64,000 nt of DNA from Tenacibaculum jejuense (GTDB taxonomy: Bacteria; Bacteroidota; Bacteroidia; Flavobacteriales; Flavobacteriaceae), in NCBI RefSeq assembly GCF_900198195.1, contig NZ_LT899436.1, positions 62,001 to 126,000 on the forward strand, read 5' to 3'. Numbering within the stretch: the stretch's first letter is position 1; every line of letters starts with the position of its first letter. Positions 35,289-44,268 of this stretch are shown here, in pieces. The notes beneath the pieces are model-generated. The model did not search any database and was not told where the DNA came from. It worked only from the letters and a program-made list of their open reading frames with translations. The position numbers were made by a program, and so were the translations under genes.

Positions 35289-36203
35289 TTACACCAGAAT
35301 AGTAGTTCCTTTTGATGTTTTATTTTTATTCTCATCGAAGTAAAAATCTACTCTTCCTACATTAATACCATAAGCTCCAACCTGATTTATAAGCATATTT
35401 TTATCATCACTATTCTTAACAATTGTAGGTTTCGGTAAAAACGTATGTGTGTGTCCACCAATAATTAAATCTATGTTTTTAGTAGCTTTAGCTAAGTTCA
35501 AATCAGATATTTTATTAGGTTCTCTTTTGTAATAATAACCCAAATGCGATAAACATATGACTAAATCACATTTTTGTTTTTCTTTTAATTCATTGGTAAT
35601 GTCTTGAGCAATTTCTGTAGGATTTAGATATAATGTTTCTTTGTATAAACGCTTATCAACAAGTCCATTTAACTCAATTCCTAGTCCGAAAATTCCAATC
35701 TTAATACCGTCTTTAATTATGATTTTATAAGGTTTAACATGAGTATCTAAAACGGTATTTTTAAAATCATAATTAGCACAAACAAAATCAAATTTTGCAT
35801 TAGGTAATTGTTTGTAAAACCCATCAATAGAATTGTCGAAATCGTGATTACCCAAAGTTGCCACATCATATTTTAGCATACTCATTAATTTGAATTCAAG
35901 TTCACCTCCAAAGTAATTAAAGTATGGTGTTCCTTGAAAAATGTCTCCAGCATCTAAGAGTAATGTGTTTGGATTTTCTTTTCGAACTTGTTCTACTAAT
36001 GTTGCTCTTCTTGCTACGCCACCTTTATTAGCATGTCTTCTATGACTTGGTTTAAAAGGTTCTATATGACTATGCGTGTCATTAGTGTGTAAAATTGTGA
36101 TATGACGTTGCTTTTTTTCTGTAAATGAAGGTAAAGTTAATCCGCCAACCATAGCTAATGCAGAAGCTCCTCCTACTTGTTTAATAAAATTTCTTCTTTT
36201 CAT
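35289..36203 (-). CDS. Metallophosphoesterase, N-terminal half of a 5'-nucleotidase, Tat-exported
   Basis: A 304-residue exported enzyme. The N-terminus has a twin-arginine-type signal: MKRRNFIKQVGGASALAMVG. The metallophosphatase motifs of 5'-nucleotidases follow: LHTNDTHSHIEPF, DAGDIFQGTP, LGNHDFDN, CLSHLGYY and GGHTHTFL. It lacks the C-terminal substrate-binding domain, which is encoded by the gene just upstream (36203-36949); the two share one base (TAATG), so they are translated together and may act as two chains. It would hydrolyse nucleotides in the periplasm. It is the last gene of the COG0523 operon. Confidence 0.85.
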   Translation of the reverse strand: MKRRNFIKQVGGASALAMVGGLTLPSFTEKKQRHITILHTNDTHSHIEPFKPSHRRHANKGGVARRATLVEQVRKENPNTLLLDAGDIFQGTPYFNYFGGELEFKLMSMLKYDVATLGNHDFDNSIDGFYKQLPNAKFDFVCANYDFKNTVLDTHVKPYKIIIKDGIKIGIFGLGIELNGLVDKRLYKETLYLNPTEIAQDITNELKEKQKCDLVICLSHLGYYYKREPNKISDLNLAKATKNIDLIIGGHTHTFLPKPTIVKNSDDKNMLINQVGAYGINVGRVDFYFDENKNKTSKGTTILV

Positions 36204-36949
36204 TATTTAATAATTACACGGTTATCAATAGTAGCATGAATGGTATCTACCTTTTTAAAATAATCCATTATTGCAGTTCTTAATTTATACCCTAATTTGG
36301 TTAATCTTTTAGGGTTTTTAAAGAAAGTCATTTTATCTCCTCCACTTTGCAAATAATCTGAAGTAACTACAGTGTATGTTTTATTTTTATCGAATGTTTC
36401 ACCATTTATTTTCAGATCATAATCATTTCCTTTAATGGTTAAAGCTATGTTTTTTGACAAAGGGTGTGCTTTTTTATTTTCAATAAAATACTCTACTAGC
36501 GCTGTAATCTTGTCTCCTGAAAGCTCCACAGCTACAAGTTCATTTTCAAAAGGCATTAATTTAAAAGCATCTTCTTTTGTAATATTTCCAGCAGAAATAA
36601 TAGAACGAATTCCACCATTGTTTAACATGGCAAAATCAATGTTTTTTCCTGTTTTTTCTTTGTACATAGGTTTGCTTAATTCAATGCTAAGATCCGCCAT
36701 TATATTTCCTAAAGAACTTTGCATTTCTCCATCGTTTTTTACCAAGTCTTTAGGAGTATAGCTAAGAATTTGTTGCATTTCTTTGACAAGTTTCTCTTTG
36801 TAAGGAGAAACAGCATCATTGATTTGCTTTGCATTTTGAATCGTACTATCAAGTACAATATTTTTAGCTGTTATTTTTGTTAGGTGTTGCTCATTTTGTT
36901 TACATGATGTAAACATGAGTAAGAAACAAAACGCATAGAATAATTTCAT
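36203..36949 (-). CDS. 5'-nucleotidase C-terminal domain lipoprotein
   Basis: The start at 36949 (MKLFYAFCFLLMFTSC) gives a lipoprotein signal with lipobox FTSC and a protein of 248 residues; a more upstream start would add 18 residues. The 5_nucleotid_C domain is recognised by NNGGIRSIISAGNITKEDAF, then DFLKPF-like FKLMPFENELVAVELSG, and YTVVTSDYLQSGGDKMTF, the adenine-stacking region. On its own it has no catalytic metal centre. It overlaps the metallophosphoesterase start by one base, and the pair reconstitutes one split 5'-nucleotidase. Confidence 0.85.
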   Translation of the reverse strand: MKLFYAFCFLLMFTSCKQNEQHLTKITAKNIVLDSTIQNAKQINDAVSPYKEKLVKEMQQILSYTPKDLVKNDGEMQSSLGNIMADLSIELSKPMYKEKTGKNIDFAMLNNGGIRSIISAGNITKEDAFKLMPFENELVAVELSGDKITALVEYFIENKKAHPLSKNIALTIKGNDYDLKINGETFDKNKTYTVVTSDYLQSGGDKMTFFKNPKRLTKLGYKLRTAIMDYFKKVDTIHATIDNRVIIK

Positions 36950-36974
36950 GCTGATATTATTTAGTTGATTAAAT

Positions 36975-37415
36975 TTATTCTTCAATTTTAACAGTACAAT
37001 CACTAAGTATATAATTAAAATGTTCTACATCAGAATCATTTAAACTTAATGTTCCTGTAACAGTTACAATCGTATCTGTTTTATATTTCTGTTTTGTGTC
37101 GAATTGTAATTCTACAGCTGTTTCTGGTCCGCCAACACCACAAAAAAAGCAAGAAGACATTGGACCTTTAGATAAAATATAAATTTTTGCGTTCGGATCT
37201 AAACTTAAGAAGTAGCCTGTTATTGTTATTACTTTACCTTCTAGATTTTTAACAGATTCTGAAAACTTAGGATGTAAAAAGTTATCATCATACTTTGGGT
37301 AGTATTTTTCGGTAAAAGTCACTTTTGATAAATCATCCCAAGTTACTTTTTGTTGACTGAATGAAAATATACTGGTAAAAAGAAAGGCAAATAAAACAAT
37401 ACTATTTCTCATTTG
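36975..37415 (-). CDS. Hypothetical secreted protein, OB-fold/DUF3299-like
   Basis: The start at 37415 (MRNSIVLFAFLFTSIFSFSQ) gives a clear signal peptide and a protein of 146 residues; the longer reading adds six residues. The mature part is a beta-barrel-like domain (LEGKVITITGYFLSLD, TDTIVTVTGTLSLND) with one conserved-looking Cys-Phe-Phe-Cys-Gly motif near the middle (SSCFFCGVGGPET), which may bind metal. DUF3299-type proteins often accompany FtsX/ABC exporters. Its start overlaps the 3' end of the permease gene by 14 nt, so it is in the same operon. Confidence 0.7.
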   Translation of the reverse strand, partial: QMRNSIVLFAFLFTSIFSFSQQKVTWDDLSKVTFTEKYYPKYDDNFLHPKFSESVKNLEGKVITITGYFLSLDPNAKIYILSKGPMSSCFFCGVGGPETAVELQFDTKQKYKTDTIVTVTGTLSLNDSDVEHFNYILSDCTVKIEE

Positions 37416-38808
37416 ATAAAATTTTAGAAACATTCATGGTAACAATAGGATATATAGATAAGCCAATTGCAACAAGTACAAAACTAACAATAACTATTCC
37501 TATTGAGAAAATATCACCAAAAGATAATGTTTTTAAAATACCTTGATAACCAGATTGATCGAGATTGAATACAAATTTTAAGACTATTTTCACAAGTAGC
37601 ACCCCAATAATAAAAGCAGAAATAACAACTAAAAAACCTTCATAGATCATCATTTTAACTAATTGAAAATTACTAGCTCCATAAGTTCTTAAAAGAGCTA
37701 AATCGAATGATCTTTCTTTTACCATTTTGTAAAGACTTACAAAAATAATCATCCCAGAAATGATTAAAATTAAATAAGCAATCCAGTTAATGGTTTTAAA
37801 ACCTATTCCTGTGTAATTATAAAGCTTATCAAGTTCATATTTAGGTAAAGCTGCCTGCATATTAGTACTCTCATTAATTTTTCTTGGCATTGTTAAAAGT
37901 GCAACAGGATTTTTAAATGAAATTAATAAAGATGTTATCTCTTTATCTTCTTCGGAAGATTCATGTTTATGATCTTCGTGTTCAGTTTCATGATGTTCGT
38001 CATGATCTTCTTCTTGGTGATCTGTATGAGAAACTTCTACAAAGTTTGTATGCTTCTCATGATTTTCATCAGCATGTGTTTCCTCATTATGATGATGATG
38101 ACCATCATGATTTTCTATATTATTGGATGCAGAAATTTCAACAAAATTGGTGTGTTTTTTATGGTCGTTATGTTCACCTTCTTCATGATCGTCATGATCA
38201 TGAACATCCCAAATACTTTCTAGATTCGTTATAATTAATCGATCTATTACTTGATATGTAGGTTTTAATATTCCTACTACGGTAAATTTATCATCGTGAA
38301 CATCAATTTCATTTTCAACCAAACCATGTGAACTTAAGAAAGTATCACCAATTGAAAGTTTTAGTTTTTCAGCAATTGTAGCGCCAATAACTACTTCTAA
38401 ACTCTTTTTTGTAGTAGTGCCTTTTTCTAATTCGGCGTTATATAATTTAAAAAATTCATCAGTTGTACCAACGATTTTGTATCCGTTATAATTATCTCCG
38501 TAAGAAATTGGAACTGCTGTTTTTATCATTGGATTTTTTCCAATTTTTTTGGCTTCCTTGTATGATATATTTCCAGTAGGATTATCAATATGTAATACAG
38601 AAGCTAAAACCAATTGTAAAGGACTTCCTTTAGCTCCGACAACCAAATCTATACCAGCTAAATTATTTTCTATTTGATGCTCAAAAGATGATTTTAATTG
38701 TTGAATACCCAATAGTAATGCGACACTTAAAGCCAAAGTAAAAACACTTAAAAATGTATATAAAGGTTTAGACTTTATGTTTTGTAAACTAATCTTCCAA
38801 ACATTCAT
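37402..38808 (-). CDS. MacB/FtsX-like ABC permease with a histidine-rich extracytoplasmic loop
   Basis: A 468-residue inner-membrane permease with one N-terminal segment (18-38) and three C-terminal segments (about 340-360, 390-415, 435-455), the MacB/FtsX topology. The periplasmic domain (about 40-335) contains an insertion at residues 201-285 crowded with His, Asp and Glu (for example DVHDHDDHEEGEHNDHKKH), holding an internal duplication (HTNFVEIS at 219-226 and HTNFVEVS at 253-260). Such histidine-rich loops bind zinc or other transition metals. With the LolD-like ATPase it forms a complete transporter, probably acting on metal or a metal-linked lipoprotein (inference). Confidence 0.85.
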   Translation of the reverse strand: MNVWKISLQNIKSKPLYTFLSVFTLALSVALLLGIQQLKSSFEHQIENNLAGIDLVVGAKGSPLQLVLASVLHIDNPTGNISYKEAKKIGKNPMIKTAVPISYGDNYNGYKIVGTTDEFFKLYNAELEKGTTTKKSLEVVIGATIAEKLKLSIGDTFLSSHGLVENEIDVHDDKFTVVGILKPTYQVIDRLIITNLESIWDVHDHDDHEEGEHNDHKKHTNFVEISASNNIENHDGHHHHNEETHADENHEKHTNFVEVSHTDHQEEDHDEHHETEHEDHKHESSEEDKEITSLLISFKNPVALLTMPRKINESTNMQAALPKYELDKLYNYTGIGFKTINWIAYLILIISGMIIFVSLYKMVKERSFDLALLRTYGASNFQLVKMMIYEGFLVVISAFIIGVLLVKIVLKFVFNLDQSGYQGILKTLSFGDIFSIGIVIVSFVLVAIGLSIYPIVTMNVSKILSNEK

Positions 38809-39437
38809 GATAACGTAATTTGATTTTGAAAATGATGTTTTATCCTTTCATCATGTGTAATTACAATTAAGTTTGCTTGAGCTTGTTTTGCTTGTTCTTT
38901 CAGTAATTTGATAACAATTTTACAACTGTCATCATCTAAACTAGATGTAGGTTCATCTGCTAAAATGATTTTTGGCTTATGAATAACCGCCATAGCTATA
39001 CTTAATCTTTGTAATTGACCTTCACTAAGCTCATTTACTTTTCTGTGCTTTAATGTTTTTATTTCTAATTGATTTAGAATTGTATCAATATCACTGTCTT
39101 TAACTTTTGTTTTACTAAAAAAGAGACGAGCTTTTATGTTTTTTAAAACACTTAAAGAGGTTATAGCATGTTTTTTTTGAAAAACAAGACCAATGTTTTT
39201 ACCTCTAAACTGATCTAGTTTGTTGTTAGATAGTTTATTAATGTTAGATTCTGCTACGGTTACATTTCCTTGTATTGGTTGTAATAAACCTGCTAACAAA
39301 TGTAAAAATGTAGTTTTTCCAATACCAGATTTCCCAAGAATTAATAAGTTTTCTTGAGCTTTTAAGTTGATATCAGGAAAGCTAAATAATTTATTTTCTT
39401 TTTGATATTGAAAAGTTAGATTTTCAGTTTTAATCAT
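38805..39437 (-). CDS. ABC transporter ATP-binding protein, LolD/MacB type
   Basis: A 210-residue ATPase, cytoplasmic. Walker A GKSGIGKTTFLH, Q-loop VFQKKHAITSL, signature LSEGQLQRLSIA (LSEGQ instead of LSGGQ), Walker B KIILADEPTSSLDDD and H-loop VITHDERI. Short size and sequence pattern match the LolD/FtsE/MacB group. It ends 4 bp inside the permease gene (ATGA overlap), so it is translationally coupled with it. It follows the COG0523 gene after 15 nt. Confidence 0.92.
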   Translation of the reverse strand: MIKTENLTFQYQKENKLFSFPDINLKAQENLLILGKSGIGKTTFLHLLAGLLQPIQGNVTVAESNINKLSNNKLDQFRGKNIGLVFQKKHAITSLSVLKNIKARLFFSKTKVKDSDIDTILNQLEIKTLKHRKVNELSEGQLQRLSIAMAVIHKPKIILADEPTSSLDDDSCKIVIKLLKEQAKQAQANLIVITHDERIKHHFQNQITLS

Positions 39438-39452
39438 GTTTTAGCTTTAAAT

Positions 39453-40658
39453 CTATTGAAGATATTGTATTGGCCATTGATCTTCTTGATTAAATAACTG
39501 ATTTTTCCATAATTCGATCTCTTGATCTGTAAGTAAACAATCTTGTAAATCAGCAATCATTTCATCTTTTTGTAATTTCTGTCCAATAAAAACAAGTTCA
39601 GTTTTTCTATCTCCAAAATCAGCATCCCAGTTTTTTTCTATTTGAACTCTATTTTCGGTAAAAGTAGCATAATTAATTCTTTCAGCAAATGGCATACTTG
39701 CCCACCAAACGCCAGCACTATCTGCTTTACAAGAACCTCCAGCAGAACTCCAAATTAAAGCCTGATTTCTTCTTGAAGCCAACCAAAACAATCCTTTACT
39801 TCGGATAACATTTTGTGGGAATTTCAAATTTAAATATTCTAGAAAACGCTGTGGATGAAATGGTTTTGTACTTCTAAATACAAAAGAACCAATTCCGTAT
39901 TCTTCAGTTTCAGGAACATGTTCGTTTTCTAATTCTTTAATCCAACCAGCAGAAGCTTCAGCTTTTTCATAATCGAATAAGTTGGTGTTAATAACCTCGT
40001 TTAAGTCTACTTTTGATTGACTAGTTGTTATGATTTTTGCTTCAGGATTTAAACTATGAATAATGGCTTTTAGTTCCTCTAAACTTTCTTTTGAAACTAA
40101 ATCAGTTTTATTGATCAAAATAATATTAGCAAACTCTATTTGATCAGTTAAAAGGTTTACAATAGTTCTATCGTCACCGTCAATATTAGTAAGTTCTCTA
40201 GTTACTAAATAATCAGAACTAGAAAAATCTTTCAAAAAGTTAAAGGCATCTACCACGGTTACCATAGTATCGATGTAACTAAATCTGCTTAAATCGATTG
40301 TGCCATCTTCACTTTCGAAAGAAAAAGTTTGAGCAACAGGAATTGGCTCACTAATACCTGTACTTTCAATAATTAAGTAGTCGAATTTTTTTTGAGCGGC
40401 AAGTTTTTCTACTTCAACCATTAAATCTTCTCGCAATGTACAACAGATACAACCGTTAGACATTTCAACGAGTTTTTCTTCCGTTCTAGAAAGTGTGTTT
40501 TCGTTTTCAATAAATTGAGCATCAACGTTAACTTCACTCATGTCGTTAACAATTACTGCTACTTTTAATCCTTCTTTATTGTGTAAAATATGATTTAATA
40601 ATGTTGTTTTTCCTGCCCCAAGAAAACCACTTAATACGGTAACTGGTAGTTTATTCAT
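39453..40658 (-). CDS. COG0523 GTPase (CobW/ZigA-type zinc metallochaperone)
   Basis: A 401-residue P-loop GTPase. Walker A GFLGAGKT (11-18), the diagnostic CxCC metal motif at Cys70-Ile-Cys72-Cys73 in [11 protein letters not shown], Walker B and NKTD (ILINKTDLV). The C-terminal CobW_C domain runs from about 270 ([20 protein letters not shown]). Its unusual C-terminus ([13 protein letters not shown]) is common in ZigA relatives, which deliver zinc to apo-enzymes under deficiency. It is the first gene of a six-gene operon with the ABC transporter and split nucleotidase. Confidence 0.9.
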   Translation of the reverse strand: MNKLPVTVLSGFLGAGKTTLLNHILHNKEGLKVAVIVNDMSEVNVDAQFIENENTLSRTEEKLVEMSNGCICCTLREDLMVEVEKLAAQKKFDYLIIESTGISEPIPVAQTFSFESEDGTIDLSRFSYIDTMVTVVDAFNFLKDFSSSDYLVTRELTNIDGDDRTIVNLLTDQIEFANIILINKTDLVSKESLEELKAIIHSLNPEAKIITTSQSKVDLNEVINTNLFDYEKAEASAGWIKELENEHVPETEEYGIGSFVFRSTKPFHPQRFLEYLNLKFPQNVIRSKGLFWLASRRNQALIWSSAGGSCKADSAGVWWASMPFAERINYATFTENRVQIEKNWDADFGDRKTELVFIGQKLQKDEMIADLQDCLLTDQEIELWKNQLFNQEDQWPIQYLQ

Positions 40659-40695
40659 GATTAAATTTTTAGTGAAATGATTATTTGAAATAGAG

Positions 40696-40703
40696 CAAAT
40701 ATA
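40696..40703 (-). promoter_or_regulatory. -7 element of the COG0523 operon
   Basis: TATATTTG on the minus strand, a perfect match, 37 nt before the start codon. The inverted repeat at 40723 sits 19 nt further upstream. Confidence 0.6.
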
Positions 40704-40722
40704 AAAGACAAAATTTTTTAAC

Positions 40723-40735
40723 GCAACTCGGTTGT
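40723..40735. promoter_or_regulatory. Operator candidate B, inverted repeat GCAAC-N3-GTTGT
   Basis: GCAACTCGGTTGT; same half-sites and 3-nt spacer as candidate A, 19 nt from its -7 element (18 nt in A). Confidence 0.6.
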
Positions 40736-40824
40736 TTTTAATTTAACAAGATTGAATATGTATTTTAACAATTTTCAGAAAAGACATAGAAAAAAGTACT
40801 TTTAAAGAATAAAATATCGCGCAA

Positions 40825-41379
40825 TTATTGCGTGTCAATTGTATTCCTCCAGCCTCTTTTTTCAAATGTTCTTACATTTTCTACATTTTTTATTTTTATA
40901 AGAAATTCAGTTAGTTTTTTTAGTTCGTCATCAGCTAAATTTCCTTCAAATGGATTGATATAAATCGCATTTCCAAAGTTGTCTTTGGTTTTTTCAGGAG
41001 AATCATCAACAATTAAAGCACGTTCTAAAGTAAAACCTTGTTTTTTAATTTTCTTTAATCTTTTTTCGCGAACATATCGATCTAAGTCGTAATCTCTTCG
41101 GACCGTACAACGAGTTCTTGCCCAAACAAACTCGAAGTTTATAGTTTCAGGGCGAATAGTTTCAACTATATCATTCACATATTTGTCGTCTGCAGAAGAC
41201 CAAACAGCTAGTTTGAAATGTTGATTTACGAAATCTAAAAACTCATTTAAAAATGGACGCTTATACACGAAATAATCAGCATATTTAAAATCATGTGGAA
41301 TAGCCAATTTCTTTTCTGTAGCATGAATTAAGGTTTCATCTAAATCTAAAATTAAAAGTATAGGTTCTTTAGTTTTCAT
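40825..41379 (-). CDS. HAD-family phosphatase, FCP1/CTD-phosphatase-like
   Basis: A 184-residue cytoplasmic protein. The catalytic DxDxT motif occurs as DLDETLIHATEK (nucleophile Asp in ILDLDETL), followed by WSSADDKYV (motif II) and a later VDDSPEK (motif IV). The small size and the DLDETL start match NLI-interacting factor/CTD phosphatase-like HAD proteins. The bacterial substrate is unknown. The gene begins just after the stop of the exonuclease gene (41380) and is probably cotranscribed with it. Confidence 0.85.
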   Translation of the reverse strand: MKTKEPILLILDLDETLIHATEKKLAIPHDFKYADYFVYKRPFLNEFLDFVNQHFKLAVWSSADDKYVNDIVETIRPETINFEFVWARTRCTVRRDYDLDRYVREKRLKKIKKQGFTLERALIVDDSPEKTKDNFGNAIYINPFEGNLADDELKKLTEFLIKIKNVENVRTFEKRGWRNTIDTQ

Positions 41380-42096
41380 TTATACACTAATAATATTTTG
41401 ATGTTCTAAAATAGGTAAATTCAAAAAACGTAACACGAGTTGTGCAACAGCCACAGTGTCATTTTCACAATAACGAACAATTCGATTTAAATCATTTTCT
41501 TGATAATATACCTGATAAACTTCGGAACCATCAATGTCTTCTTTAGGTGATGGAACGCCAAGAATATGTGTTAAAAGTTTTAAAGATGTATAATGTTTAT
41601 AATCGCCAAACTTCCATAACTCTAAAGTATCTAAATGCGGAACTTCCCAAGGTTTTTTACCCACTAAATTTAGTTTTTTGGGAAGCTTAATATTGTTAAT
41701 AATCATTCTTCTGGCAATGTATGGAAAGTCAAATTCTTTTCCGTTGTGTGCACAGAGAATATGTTTTTCTTGTTTGAAATGATTATCAAGCAGATTTTTA
41801 AAGTTTTTGAGTAATGCATACTCACTTTCATTTTTGAAAGAAGTAATACGAAGCTGTAATTTTTTATTCTTTTCGATAAAATAGCCGACAGAAATACAGA
41901 TAATTCTACCAAATTCGGCCCAAATACCGGCTCTGTGGTAAAATTGTTCAGCAGTAATTTCTTCTTTTCTTTGGTAACGAGTTTTTAACCCGTACAATTC
42001 TTGTGTTTCCTCAGGAACATCATTCCAATGTTCATATTGAGGAACCGTTTCAATATCTAAAAACAAGATATTTTTCAGGTTTACGTGTTGTAACAT
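41380..42096 (-). CDS. Predicted 3'-5' exonuclease, DnaQ/PolB-like
   Basis: A 238-residue protein with the DEDD motifs of PolB-type exonucleases: LFLDIETVPQ (Asp-x-Glu), HNGKEFDFPYIARRM (second Asp), and RYCENDTVAVAQLV (third Asp with YxxxD spacing). It resembles Pfam PF10108-type predicted exonucleases, which are single-domain proteins. It would trim 3' ends of DNA or RNA. It is the first gene of a two-gene unit. Confidence 0.85.
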   Translation of the reverse strand: MLQHVNLKNILFLDIETVPQYEHWNDVPEETQELYGLKTRYQRKEEITAEQFYHRAGIWAEFGRIICISVGYFIEKNKKLQLRITSFKNESEYALLKNFKNLLDNHFKQEKHILCAHNGKEFDFPYIARRMIINNIKLPKKLNLVGKKPWEVPHLDTLELWKFGDYKHYTSLKLLTHILGVPSPKEDIDGSEVYQVYYQENDLNRIVRYCENDTVAVAQLVLRFLNLPILEHQNIISV

Positions 42097-42159
42097 GAAT
42101 ATATAGCAATTTGATTTTCAGTGTGCAATTTTGGTAAAAGTATGAAAAAAAATGAAAAT

Positions 42160-42237
42160 GTCACTTCGAGCACAGTCGAGACGTTTTTAGTAAAGTAACA
42201 TGTGGGTTTTAAAGTCTCGACTGCGCTCGACTTGACA
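42160..42237. repeat. REP-like palindromic repeat
   Basis: Left copy TCACTTCGAGCACAGTCGAG (42161-42180) and right copy GTCTCGACTGCGCTCGACTT (42214-42233) form a near-perfect inverted repeat separated by 33 nt. Such TCGAG...CTCGA repeats are common extragenic repeats in flavobacterial genomes. It lies between two minus-strand genes. Confidence 0.7.
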
Positions 42238-42245
42238 ACTATTTT

Positions 42246-43538
42246 TTATTGATTCATTAAATCTTCGATTTCTTCTACTTCGATTGGAATGTTTCGCATT
42301 AAGTTGAATGGTTCTCCAGATTCTTGAACAACTACGTCATCTTCTAAACGAATTCCGAAACCTTCATCTGGAAGATAAATTCCTGGTTCAACAGTAAATA
42401 CCATGTTTGCTTGGATTGGTTCGTGTAATAAACCGTAATCATGCGTATCTAATCCCATATGATGAGAAGTTCCATGCATGAAATATTTTTTATAAGCTGG
42501 CCAATCTGGATTTTCGTTCTGAACATCAGCTTTGTCTAATAATCCTAAACCTAATAATTCAGAAGTCATTAATTTACCAACTTCAACATGGTAGTCTGCC
42601 CAAATTGCTCCAGGTACTAACATTTTTGTAGCTTCATTTTTAACTCTGTTTACAGCATTGTACACATCTTTTTGACGATCTGTATAACGACCAGAAATAG
42701 GAATTGTTCTACTCATATCACTCGCATAATTTGCATATTCTGCAGCAACATCAAAAAGAATTAAATCACCATCTTTACATTGTTGGTTGTTTTCAATGTA
42801 GTGTAATACATTTGCGTTACTTCCGCTAGCAATAATTGGAGTGTAAGCAAATCCTTTAGAACGATTTCTTAAAAATTCATGAGCAAACTCAGCTTCAATT
42901 TCATATTCCCAAACACCTGGTTTTACAAAACCTAAAATTCTACGGAAACCTTTTTCAGTAATATTACATGCTTTCTGAATTAAATCGATTTCAATTTGAT
43001 CTTTTACAGAACGTAAACGTTGTAAAAGAGGATTACTCTTAGCAACACTGTGTGCTGGATATTTTGCTAATAACCATTTTGTAAAACGAGCTTCACGAGT
43101 TTCAGTTTCTATTTTAGCTCTGTAGTGTTCGTTGGTGTTAATATAAACAGTGTCTGCATACGCCATCATTTCGGCTAATACTTTTTCTAAATCTTGTAAC
43201 CAAAAAACAGTTTTAACGCCGCTTGTTTCAAAAGCTCTTTCTTTGTTGAGCTTTTCACCTTCCCAAACAGCAATATGTTCGTTCGTTTCCCTTAAGAATA
43301 AAACTTCTCGTAAGCTTTCTTTAGGACAATCTGGATAAACAATTAAAATACTTTCTTCTTGGTCTACACCACTTAAAAAGAAAATATCTCTGTGTTGTTC
43401 AAAAGGTAAAGTAGAATCTGCGCTTACAGGATAAATATCATTAGAATTAAAAACAGCTAAACTGTTTGGCTTCATTTGAGCCATAAAGTTTTTTCTATTC
43501 TTTATAAATAGGTCTTTATTTATAGGAAGATATTTCAT
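42246..43538 (-). CDS. Xaa-Pro aminopeptidase (M24B, aminopeptidase P)
   Basis: A 430-residue cytoplasmic metallopeptidase. N-terminal creatinase-like domain (residues 1-170) with SNDIYPVSADSTLPFEQHRD. C-terminal pita-bread domain with the five metal ligands: ILFDVAAEYANYASDMSRTI (both Asp), HGTSHHMGLDTHD (His), FTVEPGIYL (Glu) and GIRLEDDVVV (Glu). It releases N-terminal residues from X-Pro peptides. Confidence 0.94.
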   Translation of the reverse strand: MKYLPINKDLFIKNRKNFMAQMKPNSLAVFNSNDIYPVSADSTLPFEQHRDIFFLSGVDQEESILIVYPDCPKESLREVLFLRETNEHIAVWEGEKLNKERAFETSGVKTVFWLQDLEKVLAEMMAYADTVYINTNEHYRAKIETETREARFTKWLLAKYPAHSVAKSNPLLQRLRSVKDQIEIDLIQKACNITEKGFRRILGFVKPGVWEYEIEAEFAHEFLRNRSKGFAYTPIIASGSNANVLHYIENNQQCKDGDLILFDVAAEYANYASDMSRTIPISGRYTDRQKDVYNAVNRVKNEATKMLVPGAIWADYHVEVGKLMTSELLGLGLLDKADVQNENPDWPAYKKYFMHGTSHHMGLDTHDYGLLHEPIQANMVFTVEPGIYLPDEGFGIRLEDDVVVQESGEPFNLMRNIPIEVEEIEDLMNQ

Positions 43539-43612
43539 TTAGATTTAGTGTTTATACGTTAATATTCCCAAAAATAACCAAAGAAAAAACGATATGCTAA
43601 AGCCAAATGGCG

Positions 43613-44182
43613 CTATTTTACTTTTTTACGAATTCTACTCATGTGTCTTTTCGATATTCCTAAAAAGGAAGCTAAATAATGTAGGGGAATATTTTTAAGT
43701 AATTCAGGATCGTTAGCTAATAATTTTTGATAACGATCTTCTGGAGAAAGTGTCAGAAGATTGATTCTATAATCGTCGATTAAAAATATTTGATTTTCAA
43801 TTAGTTTATAATAGAATAAAAAGAAAGCTTTATTGTTTTTTAAAAGCTGATTGAATTGCTGAATAGAAAGCACTTGTAACTTCACTTCACTTAAAGTTTT
43901 GATGTTTTTTCGTGAAGGTTTTTGATGTAAAAAACTTTTTAAAGCTGATGTACAAGTATTTTTTAAGGCTAAATATGTTGTTTTTTCTTCACCATCAATA
44001 GTTATGTAATGTTGAAGAATTCCACTTTCAATAAAACAGAAATAATCACAAATAGCTCCTTCTTTAACAAACAGTTCGTTTTTAGAAAGAGTTTTTTCTT
44101 CGAAAGCATCTACGATTTCATTGATATGAATATCAAGTGATTCGTCGTTTATAATTTCTTTTAAATAGATTTTTAAACTCAT
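43613..44182 (-). CDS. Crp/Fnr-family transcriptional regulator
   Basis: A 189-residue regulator. Residues about 20-130 form the cyclic-nucleotide-binding fold (AICDYFCFIESGILQHYITI), and the C-terminal HTH is LHYLASFLGISKRHMSRIRK. The ligand-binding residues of CRP are not conserved as in cAMP binders, as usual in Bacteroidetes, so the effector is unknown. The gene is 74 bp upstream of the aminopeptidase gene on the same strand. Confidence 0.88.
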   Translation of the reverse strand: MSLKIYLKEIINDESLDIHINEIVDAFEEKTLSKNELFVKEGAICDYFCFIESGILQHYITIDGEEKTTYLALKNTCTSALKSFLHQKPSRKNIKTLSEVKLQVLSIQQFNQLLKNNKAFFLFYYKLIENQIFLIDDYRINLLTLSPEDRYQKLLANDPELLKNIPLHYLASFLGISKRHMSRIRKKVK

Positions 44183-44268
44183 TCTATTTTTCTGATTATG
44201 CTGATGCTAAACATTTTGGTTTAAAAATACTATTTGATCAATAATTAACGAATTTAAAAACAGGTTTT

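Noticed and set aside
37917..38234. Plus-strand ORFs rich in His, Asp, Met and Phe opposite the ABC permease
   Set aside because: They are the antisense of the histidine-rich loop codons (CAT/GAT), not genes.
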